Source: Bacillota bacterium
GTDB lineage: Bacteria > Bacillota > UBA4882 > UBA10575
Assembly: GCA_003511465.1 (NCBI GenBank)
Contig: DOID01000023.1
Span: forward strand, 3,676-40,218
Direction: 5' to 3'
Length of the DNA stretch: 36,543 nt
The position numbers and the translations under genes were made by a program. The notes beneath the pieces are model-generated. The model searched no databases and was not told the DNA's origin. It saw nothing but the letters and a program-made list of their open reading frames with translations. This document shows positions 15,099 to 24,121 of this stretch, in pieces; the first letter of the stretch is position 1; every line of letters starts with the position of its first letter.

Positions 15099-15129
15099 GC
15101 TTTTTGCGTTGGATAACAACGCAAAAAGC
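15099..15129. repeat. Intergenic hairpin, GCTTTTTGCGTT family (member 4, perfect)
   Basis: GCTTTTTGCGTTG (15099-15111), loop GATAA, CAACGCAAAAAGC (15117-15129): a perfect 13-bp stem. It lies between the divergent starts of the pspC-like gene and addB, where no transcript needs to end, which argues against a plain terminator function for the family. Confidence 0.75.
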
Positions 15130-15218
15130 CCAATTGGCAGGAAATAAAGGACAAACCGAGAAAAATTGCTTAAAGGCTTTGCCTTGTCAATAAAAATAGA
15201 TCCTACGGAGGTCAGTAC

Positions 15219-18200
15219 ATGCTCCAAATTATGCGGCATTCCGATCTTTACCACGATCCCGTAGCTTTTGTCCAAAACGTAGTAGGGGTCGAGTGGTGCC
15301 AGTCCCATGGCAAGAAACCGGTCTTTCTTTTTCCCACCCAAACACTGTTAGAATTCTGGGAAGAACAATTACTCCCCGTCATCGGTAGTTGGGGTGGGAC
15401 CCGTTTTTTGCTGTTTGATGCGTTAGTCCGGGAAATACTGGATGAAACCCGCCCGGAACTAATCGACCTTACCCTGGGTAGTAGTGTTCTGCTATTACGT
15501 TTTGTGGTGCAGGAATTAGCCCAGCAAGGTTTGATCCCCTATTTAGCGCAAGCCTTTCCGTCTGCCAGTTTTTATACCGCCCTTCGTCAGGAACTCTTAT
15601 TACTTAAACGCGCTGCCCTCGACCCACCCGTCTTTTTTAAAATGGTGAAGGGCGGATCGCAACCGCTCCAAGAATTAGCTTTGGTTTATGACCGTTTTCA
15701 ACAATGCTTAAACCAGCGGCAGTTGGCTGATGCTGAAGAGAAAATCCGGCTGGCGACGGTTGATAGTGTTCATGCTACCTGCTGGCAAAGGCTGGAACAT
15801 TTATGGGTGATTGGCTTTACCGATTTTACCCCGCAACAGGAAGCCTTCTTACACCAGATCGGCAACCTTATTCCGGTCACGGTCGTCTTTGACCATGGAC
15901 CGGCCAAACGTAACGGCATACTTCTCCCCGCGATGCGCACCCCGGTTCGGCAAGAAAAAGTGCTAATCTCCTCGGCAGGACCGGACAAAGCAGCGTCAAG
16001 TGGTTTAAATTACCTACAAGCAGCATTGTGGGCTCCGGAATCGCTCCTTCCTCCCGCCGCTTCCGACGATAGTCTTGAACTGTTCAAAGTAAAAGGAGGC
16101 TCTCGGTACGAAATCGCCGCGATTGCCGTGGCAATCAAAGACTTACTGGCGACCGATCCGACCCTTACGGCCGATCAAATCGGCATCATCACCGTCTATC
16201 CTTTGGAGCAGGTTCACCAGATCTTAGCTTCCTACGATTTACCCGTCACCGTCAACCTGCGTCGCCCAATCGGGGAGGAACCTGCTGCCAAGGCGCTGTT
16301 GCAACTGCTGGAAACTGTTTTGTCCGACTACGAGTGGGCAGAGATGATTAAATTCCTCCGCATTGGTGGAATCATCCCGGAAGAAGAACTATATGGGGTT
16401 GACCCACCTACTACCTTCGCCCAGTGGCAAAGAACTTTAACTAACCTGGCTGCCACCGCGGAGCAAAAGGCCCTCATTCATGCCCTTTTATCCTGCTTAG
16501 ACCGCCTTCCGCGTCAAGGAACCTACACCCAATTTTTCCAAGCCTCCTTGGCGTGGCTGGATCATCCTTGCCTGTTAAAAAGCTTTCTCCCCATGAACAG
16601 GACACCCGAACCTTACCTCCATGCCAGGTATTATCAAACGGCCGTCCTCGGTAAACTGCGGGGCCTGCTCCAAAAGGCCTTAGCATTGGCAACCGCGGTC
16701 CAGACGCCGGAGGTTAGCCTCCACGAATTTTACTTAACGCTCGAAGCCATTCTAGCCCTGGAGAGCAGCCAAAAACCCACCTCCTGGGCTAGTGGCGTCC
16801 GCTTATTAACCCCAGAGGAAGCCCGTGGGGTAGCCTTTCGGGTCACCTTTGTCGCCGGTTTAAATGAAGGCGCCATGCCCCACCTTACCCCCGGTGGTTG
16901 GCTTTTACAAGAAGAGACGACGCAAAAATGGCCTACCCGTTACCGCTTCCCGACTAATGTAGAACAATTGTTACGAGAACGCCTCTTGTTTTTCTATGTG
17001 GTGAACACGGCCCGGGAAAAATTGGTCCTCTCTTGTTGTCAAACGAGTGCAGAGGGGGATACACTTAACCCCAGCTCTTTTTGGGAAGATGTGGACAGGC
17101 TACTCCCCGCTGGCCAGTACCGAAAGGAAGTTAAAGTGGACCAGCTAAGGATGGCACGGCAGATGGCCAAGTATCCTGCCGATTTAGACAGCGAGATCCG
17201 GCAGAAGATCCGTGGGGAGCTGGCCCGCCGCCAGTCCAACACGAATGGTCAGTTAGGACCGGAAGCAGCCACGCTTTTGCAGTCGATCTGGACAGTAAAA
17301 CCTTTAAGTATTTCCGCTTTGGAATCCTATGGGATTTGTCCTTTTAGTTATTTCTGTCGCTACTGGTTACAGATTAAACCCCTGGCTGAACCGGAAATCA
17401 TTCCATCGCGTTTAACGGAAGGCAGTATCGCCCACTTGATTCTAAGAGAGTTTTTCCTCCAGCGCCGTGGCGAAGTTCTGCAAAGGAACCGCTTAAGTAC
17501 ATATACGGAGGAAATTCGCGCTTTGGTTGAGCAGTATTATCCGCAAGACCACGAAACATCAATGTTACGCCATAATTTGCTGGTTCTGGGCCGGGAAAAC
17601 CTGGTTTCGACCCTAACCAAGGTTCTTCAGGAAGAAGTAGACTGGGGAGAAAAGACGGACGGACGCTTTACCCCCCGTTACTTGGAACTTGGCTTTGGCG
17701 GGATCACTGAGGAAGCTGATGCCCAGTCTACGCCTGCGCCTTTAGTGCTGTCGATTGAGCAGGCCTCCCCTGACCAGCCCCCCCTAAAGCTGTGGGGAAA
17801 GATCGATCGGGTAGATACGGATGGGGCCGGTAATTTCGTTGTTTATGACTATAAGTCGGGGAAGGCACCCACCAAAGCGGAGATTACGACCGGTAAACGC
17901 TTACAACTTCCTTTTTATCTCCTCGCCGTTCTCCAGCTTTTCCGTCCTGGGGGAAAGCCGGTGGGCGCCGCTTACTACAGTCTTCGTCAGGCCGATCGTT
18001 TTCGGGGGATTTGGCATCAGGAAGCTTTGGATTTTGGGATTAACATCAAAGGGGCCCTTCCGGATGAAGAATGGGAGGCGATCCTGGGGAATGCATTTTC
18101 GGTAGCCTTCCGGTCCTATTACGGTATGCTAAAAGGAAAATTCCCCTTCTGTCCGCCGGACCAATGCCCCCATTATTGTGTCTATCAACCGATTTGCCAC

Positions 18201-18242
18201 CATTTGAGTTGGGGAGGGGAGGATGAAGATGAAGCTGAATGA
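15219..18242 (+). CDS. addB: ATP-dependent helicase/nuclease subunit B (AddB)
   Basis: AddB pairs with AddA in the double-strand-break resection complex that starts recombinational repair. The start ATG 15219 lies 6 nt after GGAGGT. The 1007-aa product has an inactivated UvrD-like helicase region in its N-terminal two thirds, without a classical Walker A, and a C-terminal RecB-family nuclease. Nuclease residues are in GKIDRVD and VYDYKSGK (D877, K879). The four cysteines expected to hold a [4Fe-4S] cluster are C707 (GICPFSYF) and C983/C987/C993 (CPHYCVYQPIC, spacing x3 and x5). B. subtilis AddB has x2 and x5, so the first gap is one residue longer. The ORF overlaps addA by 20 bp. Confidence 0.94.
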   Translation: MLQIMRHSDLYHDPVAFVQNVVGVEWCQSHGKKPVFLFPTQTLLEFWEEQLLPVIGSWGGTRFLLFDALVREILDETRPELIDLTLGSSVLLLRFVVQELAQQGLIPYLAQAFPSASFYTALRQELLLLKRAALDPPVFFKMVKGGSQPLQELALVYDRFQQCLNQRQLADAEEKIRLATVDSVHATCWQRLEHLWVIGFTDFTPQQEAFLHQIGNLIPVTVVFDHGPAKRNGILLPAMRTPVRQEKVLISSAGPDKAASSGLNYLQAALWAPESLLPPAASDDSLELFKVKGGSRYEIAAIAVAIKDLLATDPTLTADQIGIITVYPLEQVHQILASYDLPVTVNLRRPIGEEPAAKALLQLLETVLSDYEWAEMIKFLRIGGIIPEEELYGVDPPTTFAQWQRTLTNLAATAEQKALIHALLSCLDRLPRQGTYTQFFQASLAWLDHPCLLKSFLPMNRTPEPYLHARYYQTAVLGKLRGLLQKALALATAVQTPEVSLHEFYLTLEAILALESSQKPTSWASGVRLLTPEEARGVAFRVTFVAGLNEGAMPHLTPGGWLLQEETTQKWPTRYRFPTNVEQLLRERLLFFYVVNTAREKLVLSCCQTSAEGDTLNPSSFWEDVDRLLPAGQYRKEVKVDQLRMARQMAKYPADLDSEIRQKIRGELARRQSNTNGQLGPEAATLLQSIWTVKPLSISALESYGICPFSYFCRYWLQIKPLAEPEIIPSRLTEGSIAHLILREFFLQRRGEVLQRNRLSTYTEEIRALVEQYYPQDHETSMLRHNLLVLGRENLVSTLTKVLQEEVDWGEKTDGRFTPRYLELGFGGITEEADAQSTPAPLVLSIEQASPDQPPLKLWGKIDRVDTDGAGNFVVYDYKSGKAPTKAEITTGKRLQLPFYLLAVLQLFRPGGKPVGAAYYSLRQADRFRGIWHQEALDFGINIKGALPDEEWEAILGNAFSVAFRSYYGMLKGKFPFCPPDQCPHYCVYQPICHHLSWGGEDEDEAE

Positions 18243-21200
18243 GGAACAACAGCTGGCGGTGGAAGAATTTAGTACAGACCTTTTGGTGATGGCCAGCGCC
18301 GGTACTGGTAAAACCCGGGTTCTGACCCAGAAATACCTCCATCTACTAGCAAGCAGAAAGTGCGAAGTTCCCCAGATTGTCGCCGTTACTTTTACCCACA
18401 AAGCCGCCGGTGAGATGCGGGCTCGGATTAGAGAAGAAATGAAAAATGCCGCTGAAAACAGCAGTGGTGCAGACCGGGAGTATTGGTTACGCCAGCTGGA
18501 GTTGGTAGAAGTCTCGGCAAAAATTACCACCATCCATGGTTTGTGTTTATCAATTCTAAAGCAACATCCGATCGAAGCCGGAATTAACCCCCAAGTTAAG
18601 ATTCTGGGTGAAGGTGAGGAGGATCTGTTTAAAGCGAAAGCGGCCAGTAGTGCCCTTAGTTGCCTACTGGCAGCGGACCAAGACGGAACTAACCTCCCTG
18701 TGGTCCTTGCTTTAGGTGCCGAATTTTTTCTCCGGGCGCTACCTGCCTTGTATACGGTGATCAAAGAAGCCGGCGCCGAAATCCCCAGCTTAAGTCCGCA
18801 CGCTTTGCCCGCGCCGTCCGACGCAAAACTAACAGATTTAAAAACTAAACTCAAGAGCGGTCTTTTTCGACTGCAACAAATGGCCGGCGAGGTCAAGTTG
18901 ACACCCCGGGCTCAAGATTTACTCACCACTCTTTTTACCCAGTGGCCAACTTACCAAAAGGAACTGCAAAACATGGAACGGTTGACCGCCTCCGGTTTAC
19001 AGGTGATGGGGGATCTCCTGGCTTTCCTTCCGAAAAACCTCAATAAGCAATTGCGTCCGGAGATTGATCAAATCCATACTCTGGTTGAAGCCTTAAAGGC
19101 GAACCTGGTTACCCGGGAAGCCGTGGCGCAAACACCGACGCTCCTTGCTTTCCTGCATTATTTTGATGGGGAATATACCCGGCTAAAGCAGTTGGAAGGG
19201 AAGTTGGATTTTACCGACCAGCAATTTCTCGTCCGGAGACTCCTCCGCGACCACCCGGCGCTGACCGACGAATTTCGTCGACGCTTTGCCTACCTAATGG
19301 TGGATGAGTTTCAGGATACCAATAGTCTACAGTGGGAAATAATCCAACTATTGAGTGGGGAGAAAGCGCCGGAAGGAAAGTTATTTCTTGTCGGTGATCT
19401 GAAACAGTCCATCTACCGCTTCCGTGGTGCGGAAGTTGAAATCATGACCGGTTTAGCCGATTCCAAGTTTAACCGGCGGGGACAAGTTATGGCTTTAACG
19501 AAAAACTACCGGACCCTGCCGAACGTGGCGGAAGTGGTTAATAGCTTCTGCCGTTCGATCTTCGCCAGCGAGGCCTTTCCTTATCAGCCCATCGTCCCCA
19601 TGGCCAAGGATGACCCGCAGAAGGCGACTGGGGTTGAAATCCTGCTGGCACCAGAAAACGAACCGGCAATGCTGGCCGCTAGAATCAGAAGGTTAGTCGA
19701 GAGCGGAGCGGTTCAGGTCCGTGCCGGTGAAACCAGAAGGCCGGTGCAGTATGGGGATGTGGCGGTGCTTTTTCGGACCAAAACCCACCTTAAAGCCTTT
19801 GAAAGCGCTTTCCGTGCTCAAGGCCTCCCTTACCAAGTCACCGCAGGCGTCGGTTTTTACGCCCGTCAGGAGATCCAAGACCACTTGAACCTGTTACGGT
19901 TAGTTGAATGTCCCGAGGATGCCTTGGCCTTAGGCGGAGTGTTACGCTCCCCCTTTTGCCAGCTTTCCGATACCGCGCTTTTTTGGTTGGCTCACCCCCA
20001 CGGACTCACGACAGGGTTTTTAAAGGGGAAAAAGGCGACTGACTATCCGAAACAAATAACCGAACCGGAGCGCCGACGCCTAGCCCGACTCCGCCAACTT
20101 ATTTACTTTCTTAGTCAAAACGCCCATTTGCTGTCCATCCCGGAACTGCTCCGGAGCGCCTGGAACGCTACGGGCTATTTAGAGACAGTCGCGGCCTTGC
20201 CAGAAGGTGACCGCTTGCTGGCTAATTTGGAAAAACTAATCGTCCGGGCGGAGGATTTTGCCACCATGGGTTACTCCGGGGTAGGGGACTTTGTGACCTT
20301 TCTCAGTCATCTTTCCGCCATTGAAGTACGGGAAGGGGAAGCTTCAGCTTTGCACGGGGAAGGGAACTTTATGCAAATCATGACGATCCATGCGGCTAAG
20401 GGTTTGGAGTTTCCAGTGGTGGTCATCCCGGAGCTGGATGCGAAATTTAATTTATCCACCCGTTCCACGGTTTTTTACCATGAAAAATGGGGCGTGATCC
20501 ATAAAGTAAAGGATCCCGACGGGAGTTGGCTTCACACGGAAATGACGACCGAATTTACGGAGGAGGAAAAACGGGCCGAACGCTCCGAACTAAAACGCTT
20601 GTTTTATGTGGGGATGACCCGCGCTCGTGACTACTTATTACTCTCGGCCACGGAAAAGGAAGTCAAAGCAAAAACCATCGACGAGGGACAGTCTTGGTGG
20701 GACTGGCTGACCTTAGTCTTACCGGATCTGACCACGGCGGAAGCAGGAGAACTTACCATTGATGACCAGCGGCTGAAGCTCACCCGCGCGGTACCGCAAG
20801 CTGTCATACCCAGCGTGGAGCCGAAGGCGGTGCCGTTGGAGGCTGACGAAAGCGCCGCGGCCCTTGATTTAACGCTCGCCACCGGAAAAATGACCACCAA
20901 GCGTTTATCCTTAACCCCGCTCTTAACGTTTCAAGAATGTCCCCGCCGTTTTTTCTGGCAACACCGGTTAGGGAGCGATCCGGCCACGGTACCACAAGTG
21001 GAAGCGGGAACTACGGAGGAAGCGGTTTCCCCCAACTTCGGTCTCATCCTGGGGGAGGTCTTTCACCGTCTGATTTCCGGACCTACCGGAGGAAGGGAAG
21101 CAGTAGAACCAGCCAACGCCGGCTGGTTTCACGGGTTAACCCCGCCCGAACAACAAGTCGCTTTGGCGCAGTTAAGGATCATGCAGGAAAACTATTTGTC

Positions 21201-21654
21201 CAGTCCGTTCGTGCCGGAAGCCGGGGTCCGGATGGAAAATGAACTCCCCTTTGTCTTGTCGTTAAGAGGGGTAATCATCAAGGGGATCATTGACCGGGTG
21301 CTCTTCTATCCCGATGGCCGGATGGTCGTGGTCGATTTTAAAACCAACCGCCGTTTGCCGCCGCCGGGGAAAATCCGTGACCGCTATTATTTCCAGGTTA
21401 ACCTCTATGCCCTGGCTCTACGGGAGATTTACCAGCGTCTACCCACCGAAGCCTGGATCTATTTCGTCCGGCCCAATCTACAACTGCCCTGTGCTTTAAC
21501 CGTCCAAAACCTCGACGCGACTGAGGAGCAGATCGTTAAAACGGTCGAGTATATCACGACTCATGATCTGCCGGCAGATTATCCGCCCGGTGAGGATTGC
21601 GAATTTTGTCCTTTTACCGTCTGGTGTCAAGAAGTAGTTTCCTCTTCGCAGTAG
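18223..21654 (+). CDS. addA: ATP-dependent helicase/nuclease subunit A (AddA)
   Basis: AddA is the UvrD-family 3'-5' helicase and nuclease of AddAB. The ATG at 18223 overlaps addB by 20 bp. A second ATG at 18229 is better spaced from GGGGAGG and may be the true start. The 1143 aa are slightly shorter than B. subtilis AddA (1232). Helicase motifs: ASAGTGKT (K30), VTFTHKAAGEMRARI, DEFQDTNSLQW, GDLKQSIYRFRGAE and TIHAAKGLEFPVV. The C-terminal nuclease has GIIDRV (D1024) and VVDFKTN (D1038, K1040). Unusually, this domain also carries FQECPRRFF (C906) and CEFCPFTVWC (C1126, C1129, C1135), the four-cysteine Fe-S pattern normally associated with AddB. The 3' end overlaps the convergent folE2 by 28 bp. 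Confidence 0.93.
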   Translation: MKMKLNEEQQLAVEEFSTDLLVMASAGTGKTRVLTQKYLHLLASRKCEVPQIVAVTFTHKAAGEMRARIREEMKNAAENSSGADREYWLRQLELVEVSAKITTIHGLCLSILKQHPIEAGINPQVKILGEGEEDLFKAKAASSALSCLLAADQDGTNLPVVLALGAEFFLRALPALYTVIKEAGAEIPSLSPHALPAPSDAKLTDLKTKLKSGLFRLQQMAGEVKLTPRAQDLLTTLFTQWPTYQKELQNMERLTASGLQVMGDLLAFLPKNLNKQLRPEIDQIHTLVEALKANLVTREAVAQTPTLLAFLHYFDGEYTRLKQLEGKLDFTDQQFLVRRLLRDHPALTDEFRRRFAYLMVDEFQDTNSLQWEIIQLLSGEKAPEGKLFLVGDLKQSIYRFRGAEVEIMTGLADSKFNRRGQVMALTKNYRTLPNVAEVVNSFCRSIFASEAFPYQPIVPMAKDDPQKATGVEILLAPENEPAMLAARIRRLVESGAVQVRAGETRRPVQYGDVAVLFRTKTHLKAFESAFRAQGLPYQVTAGVGFYARQEIQDHLNLLRLVECPEDALALGGVLRSPFCQLSDTALFWLAHPHGLTTGFLKGKKATDYPKQITEPERRRLARLRQLIYFLSQNAHLLSIPELLRSAWNATGYLETVAALPEGDRLLANLEKLIVRAEDFATMGYSGVGDFVTFLSHLSAIEVREGEASALHGEGNFMQIMTIHAAKGLEFPVVVIPELDAKFNLSTRSTVFYHEKWGVIHKVKDPDGSWLHTEMTTEFTEEEKRAERSELKRLFYVGMTRARDYLLLSATEKEVKAKTIDEGQSWWDWLTLVLPDLTTAEAGELTIDDQRLKLTRAVPQAVIPSVEPKAVPLEADESAAALDLTLATGKMTTKRLSLTPLLTFQECPRRFFWQHRLGSDPATVPQVEAGTTEEAVSPNFGLILGEVFHRLISGPTGGREAVEPANAGWFHGLTPPEQQVALAQLRIMQENYLSSPFVPEAGVRMENELPFVLSLRGVIIKGIIDRVLFYPDGRMVVVDFKTNRRLPPPGKIRDRYYFQVNLYALALREIYQRLPTEAWIYFVRPNLQLPCALTVQNLDATEEQIVKTVEYITTHDLPADYPPGEDCEFCPFTVWCQEVVSSSQ

Positions 21655-22433
21655 GCAAAGGCGCTGTGATTATGGATTGATTCAAAACTCTCCACTTCCA
21701 GGCGGAAACGGGATATTTTTGGTTCTTCCCGTAATGCCAGAACCGAATCGCGGAGAATATCTTCCACAAACTTGGGGTGGTCGTAGGCTTCTTCGGTTAC
21801 GTACTTTTCATCTTCCCGTTTTAGCACCGGATAGACACAAGAACTGCCCTGGGCTTGTAAGAGATGGATCAGATCTTCAATCCAAATGTATTTACCGGGC
21901 TGGCACTCGACCTCAGCTTTGATCATTGCCCGCTGATTATGGGCGCCGTAACGGGAGATGGCTTTACTGCAAGGACAAAGGGAGACAACGGGAACCTGGA
22001 CAGTGAGGAGAAAGCGATAGCCGGTTTCATCTAACCGTCCCCAAAACTGACAAGAAAAATCCAAAGGGGAGGCGAGACCGCTTACCGGCGCCTGCACCGG
22101 CACAAAATAGCGAAAAGCCAACGTTAAATCGGCAGCGGATGCTTTTAGTTTGGCGCGTAGTTCGGTTAAGATCAGTTTTAATTCCCGACCGGAGATTGGT
22201 TTATCGCCCCAGGCGATCATGATCTCCATAAAACGGCTGAGGTGTGTGCCTTTGTACTGTTGGGGTAGATTGACCGCCGCCGTTATCTTCCCTAAAATTT
22301 GCTGGTAACCCCCGTCTTTCGTGGCAACTAAAAAGGGAAGGTGGACCTCCTTGACCCCAACCCGTTGGATTTCAATACCCCGCTCATCAAAGCGATTCTG
22401 AACGTCTTCCATGGTAAACCTGCTTTCCATCAT
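21627..22433 (-). CDS. folE2: GTP cyclohydrolase FolE2 (type IB)
   Basis: FolE2 converts GTP to 7,8-dihydroneopterin triphosphate, the first step of folate synthesis, and can work with metals other than zinc. The 268-aa length fits the family. The diagnostic block LCPCSKAISRYGAHNQRA contains the catalytic Cys and nearby metal ligands. RGIEIQRVGVKEVHLPF near the N terminus and NHSAFAY near the C terminus also match. The start is ATG 22433 or the adjacent ATG 22430; neither has a strong ribosome-binding site, only AAAGAA. The gene is alone on the minus strand, its end overlapping the addA end by 28 bp and its upstream side facing a structured repeat. No FolE1-type gene is seen. Confidence 0.94.
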   Translation of the reverse strand: MMESRFTMEDVQNRFDERGIEIQRVGVKEVHLPFLVATKDGGYQQILGKITAAVNLPQQYKGTHLSRFMEIMIAWGDKPISGRELKLILTELRAKLKASAADLTLAFRYFVPVQAPVSGLASPLDFSCQFWGRLDETGYRFLLTVQVPVVSLCPCSKAISRYGAHNQRAMIKAEVECQPGKYIWIEDLIHLLQAQGSSCVYPVLKREDEKYVTEEAYDHPKFVEDILRDSVLALREEPKISRFRLEVESFESIHNHSAFAYCEEETTS

Positions 22434-22447
22434 TCTTTTTTTATTTA

Positions 22448-22704
22448 TAGTAGTCGCTCACGCTGGCTACCGCCCGCGCAACGAAGTGAAGAAAATTGAA
22501 GCCAGCTGAGTAATCTCACATTTCGCAAACCGAAGCCACCAAGGAAAACGTGAAAGCTTGCGAAAGCGTTTTGCTTGGTATAGATTGAATGTGAAATGTT
22601 GAGAGTCGACAAGCCCCCGAAGGCGCACAGCAGCTGGTCGTTCGGAGCGGCGTCACTTGAGCTGCATTACAGAAATTAAAGCCGCGAGAATCGACAGACT
22701 AGTA
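22448..22704. repeat. Structured dispersed element, copy 2, with extra hairpin domain
   Basis: About 257 bp between folE2 and dacF, in the same + orientation as copy 1. Ends TAGTAGTC (22448-22455) and GACTAGTA (22697-22704) pair at 7 of 8 positions. CTCACGCTGGCT (22457-22468) pairs with AGCCAGCTGAG (22500-22510) in 11 pairs with one bulged C; bases that differ from copy 1 still pair. At 22511-22604 this copy carries a roughly 94-nt insert that is itself a hairpin (TCTCACATTTC against GAAATGTTGAGA, then CCAAGGAAAACG against CGTTTTGCTTGG, tip GCTT-GCGA-AAGC). The right half repeats the blocks GTCGACAAGCCCCCGAAGGC and GCAGCTGGTCGTTCGGAGC unchanged. No coding capacity. I recognise nothing in the 120 bp from here to dacF. 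Confidence 0.75.
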
Positions 22705-22826
22705 TTTTCTAATGTAGTAGTATTCGCATCTTAGTGAAAGCTTCCTTTTTTTTAACCCACTGTTTCCACGCATAATGCTTCTTCCTTTTGCAAAAACTCA
22801 TACCGACGGGAAACTAAGGAGGAAGT

Positions 22827-23990
22827 ATGATGCGAAAAATATGGAAGACACTAGTTATATCCTTGTTCCTTTCTTTACTGATTGTCCAAAGCGCCTTGGC
22901 GGCTCTTCCCTTTAAGATCCAGTCGGATTCGGTTTTACTCATGGAAGCGGCGAGTGGGGAAGTTTTGGTTGATAAAGACAGTGCCAAGTCATTACCCCCG
23001 GCCAGTGTGACGAAGATGATGGTCATGCTTTTGGTGATGGAAGCCGTGGATACTGGTCAGATTAAACTAACCGACAAAGTCGTCGCCAGTCCCGAAGCCT
23101 GCCGCATGGGGGGATCCCAAATCTGGCTGGAGCCGGGCGAGGAGATGACCGTCGAAGATTTAATGAAAGCGGTTGGAATTGTCTCCGCCAATGACGCCAG
23201 TGTCGCCTTGGCCGAATACATCGCCGGTTCCCATGAAGAATTTGTCAAGTTAATGAATAAACGGGGGCAAGAACTTAGCCTGGCAAGCACCAACTATGTT
23301 AATGCCACCGGCTTGGCGCCGGACGGTAATGGCCCGGGGAATATCACCTCAGCCCAGGACCAGGCGCTCTTGGCACGGGAACTCCTTAAACACCCAACCG
23401 TTTTAAAATGGACAGGAACGTGGATTGACAGTCTGCGGGGCGGCGAGTCTTTTCTTCGCAACACCAATAACTTAGTCCGCTTCTATGACGGCTGCGACGG
23501 CTTAAAAACCGGTTATACCAATGAAGCCGGTTATTGCCTTGTCGCCACCGCTCGACGGAATGGTGTCCGTTTGATTGCGGTGGTCATGAAAGCTCCGACT
23601 TCACCCGTGCGGAACAATGAGATCACCAAATTATTTAACTACGGTTTCAGCCAGTTCAAAGCCATCAAAGTGCTCAGTGCCGGACAAGTCTTGGGGAAAA
23701 CCAAAGTAATGAAAGGCCAAGTCACTGAGGTTGATCTGATCATTCCCGAAGATCTGCTCGTTGTCCTCAAAAAGGATCTGCAAGCTACCCCCGAAGTCCT
23801 AGTCAAGATCCCCCCGAAGGTAAGAGCGCCGCTCGCCCAAGGGGCCCCGGTGGGGGAAGTAGTGGTAATGATTGATGGGGAAACCAAAGTCACGGCCCCC
23901 GTAGTCACCGCCAGCGCTGTAGAAGAAAGCGGCTTCTTCCGCTTCCTGTGGCAAATCACCAAAAACGTGTTTGAAGGATGTTTCCACTAG
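22827..23990 (+). CDS. dacF: D-alanyl-D-alanine carboxypeptidase (DacF-type penicillin-binding protein)
   Basis: A low-molecular-weight penicillin-binding protein (peptidase S11) that trims D-Ala from peptidoglycan stem peptides. The 387-aa product has a signal peptide ending ALA (about residue 25). Catalytic motifs are SVTK (S60 to K63), SAND and the KTG box in GLKTGYTNEAG. A C-terminal beta-rich PBP5-type domain follows, and the end may be a weak membrane-binding helix (FRFLWQITKNVFEG). AAGGAGG lies 4-7 nt before two adjacent ATGs (22827, 22830). In Bacillus dacF heads the spoIIA operon and is forespore-expressed. Here a strong terminator separates it from spoIIAA, but gene order is kept. 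Confidence 0.93.
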   Translation: MMRKIWKTLVISLFLSLLIVQSALAALPFKIQSDSVLLMEAASGEVLVDKDSAKSLPPASVTKMMVMLLVMEAVDTGQIKLTDKVVASPEACRMGGSQIWLEPGEEMTVEDLMKAVGIVSANDASVALAEYIAGSHEEFVKLMNKRGQELSLASTNYVNATGLAPDGNGPGNITSAQDQALLARELLKHPTVLKWTGTWIDSLRGGESFLRNTNNLVRFYDGCDGLKTGYTNEAGYCLVATARRNGVRLIAVVMKAPTSPVRNNEITKLFNYGFSQFKAIKVLSAGQVLGKTKVMKGQVTEVDLIIPEDLLVVLKKDLQATPEVLVKIPPKVRAPLAQGAPVGEVVVMIDGETKVTAPVVTASAVEESGFFRFLWQITKNVFEGCFH

Positions 23991-24010
23991 ACGCCGCGCC
24001 CCAAATTTAC

Positions 24011-24035
24011 AAAACCGCCCAACGGCGGTTTTTTT
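24011..24035 (+). terminator. Intrinsic terminator between dacF and spoIIAA
   Basis: AAAACCGCC (24011-24019), loop CAAC, GGCGGTTTT (24024-24032), with T continuing to 24035. It should limit dacF read-through into the sigF operon. Confidence 0.88.
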
Positions 24036-24058
24036 CTTGTCTTTTGCCCTTCTCTCAG

Positions 24059-24085
24059 GCAGGAAAATATAGTTAAATGCCGAAA
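24059..24085 (+). promoter_or_regulatory. Candidate sigma-H promoter of the spoIIA operon
   Basis: GCAGGAAAA (24059-24067) fits the sigma-H -35 pattern RnAGGAwWW completely. After 11 bp, GCCGAAA (24079-24085) fits RnnGAAT with one mismatch. In B. subtilis the spoIIA operon is transcribed by sigma-H, so the position is as expected. A start near 24093 would exclude the upstream ATG (24077) and supports TTG 24122 as the spoIIAA start. Confidence 0.5.
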
Positions 24086-24121
24086 GATCGGCAGGAGAGC
24101 CAAAATAGGGGGGATTCCGGT

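Noticed and set aside
20937..21242. Open frames of 60-130 codons inside addA, addB, aspS, pheT and the hydrogenase gene.
   Set aside because: They lie in alternative frames of well-recognised genes, lack ribosome-binding sites and have no protein-like composition.
24077..24121. ATG 24077 as the spoIIAA start.
   Set aside because: It overlaps the candidate sigma-H promoter, and the extension has no counterpart in B. subtilis SpoIIAA.
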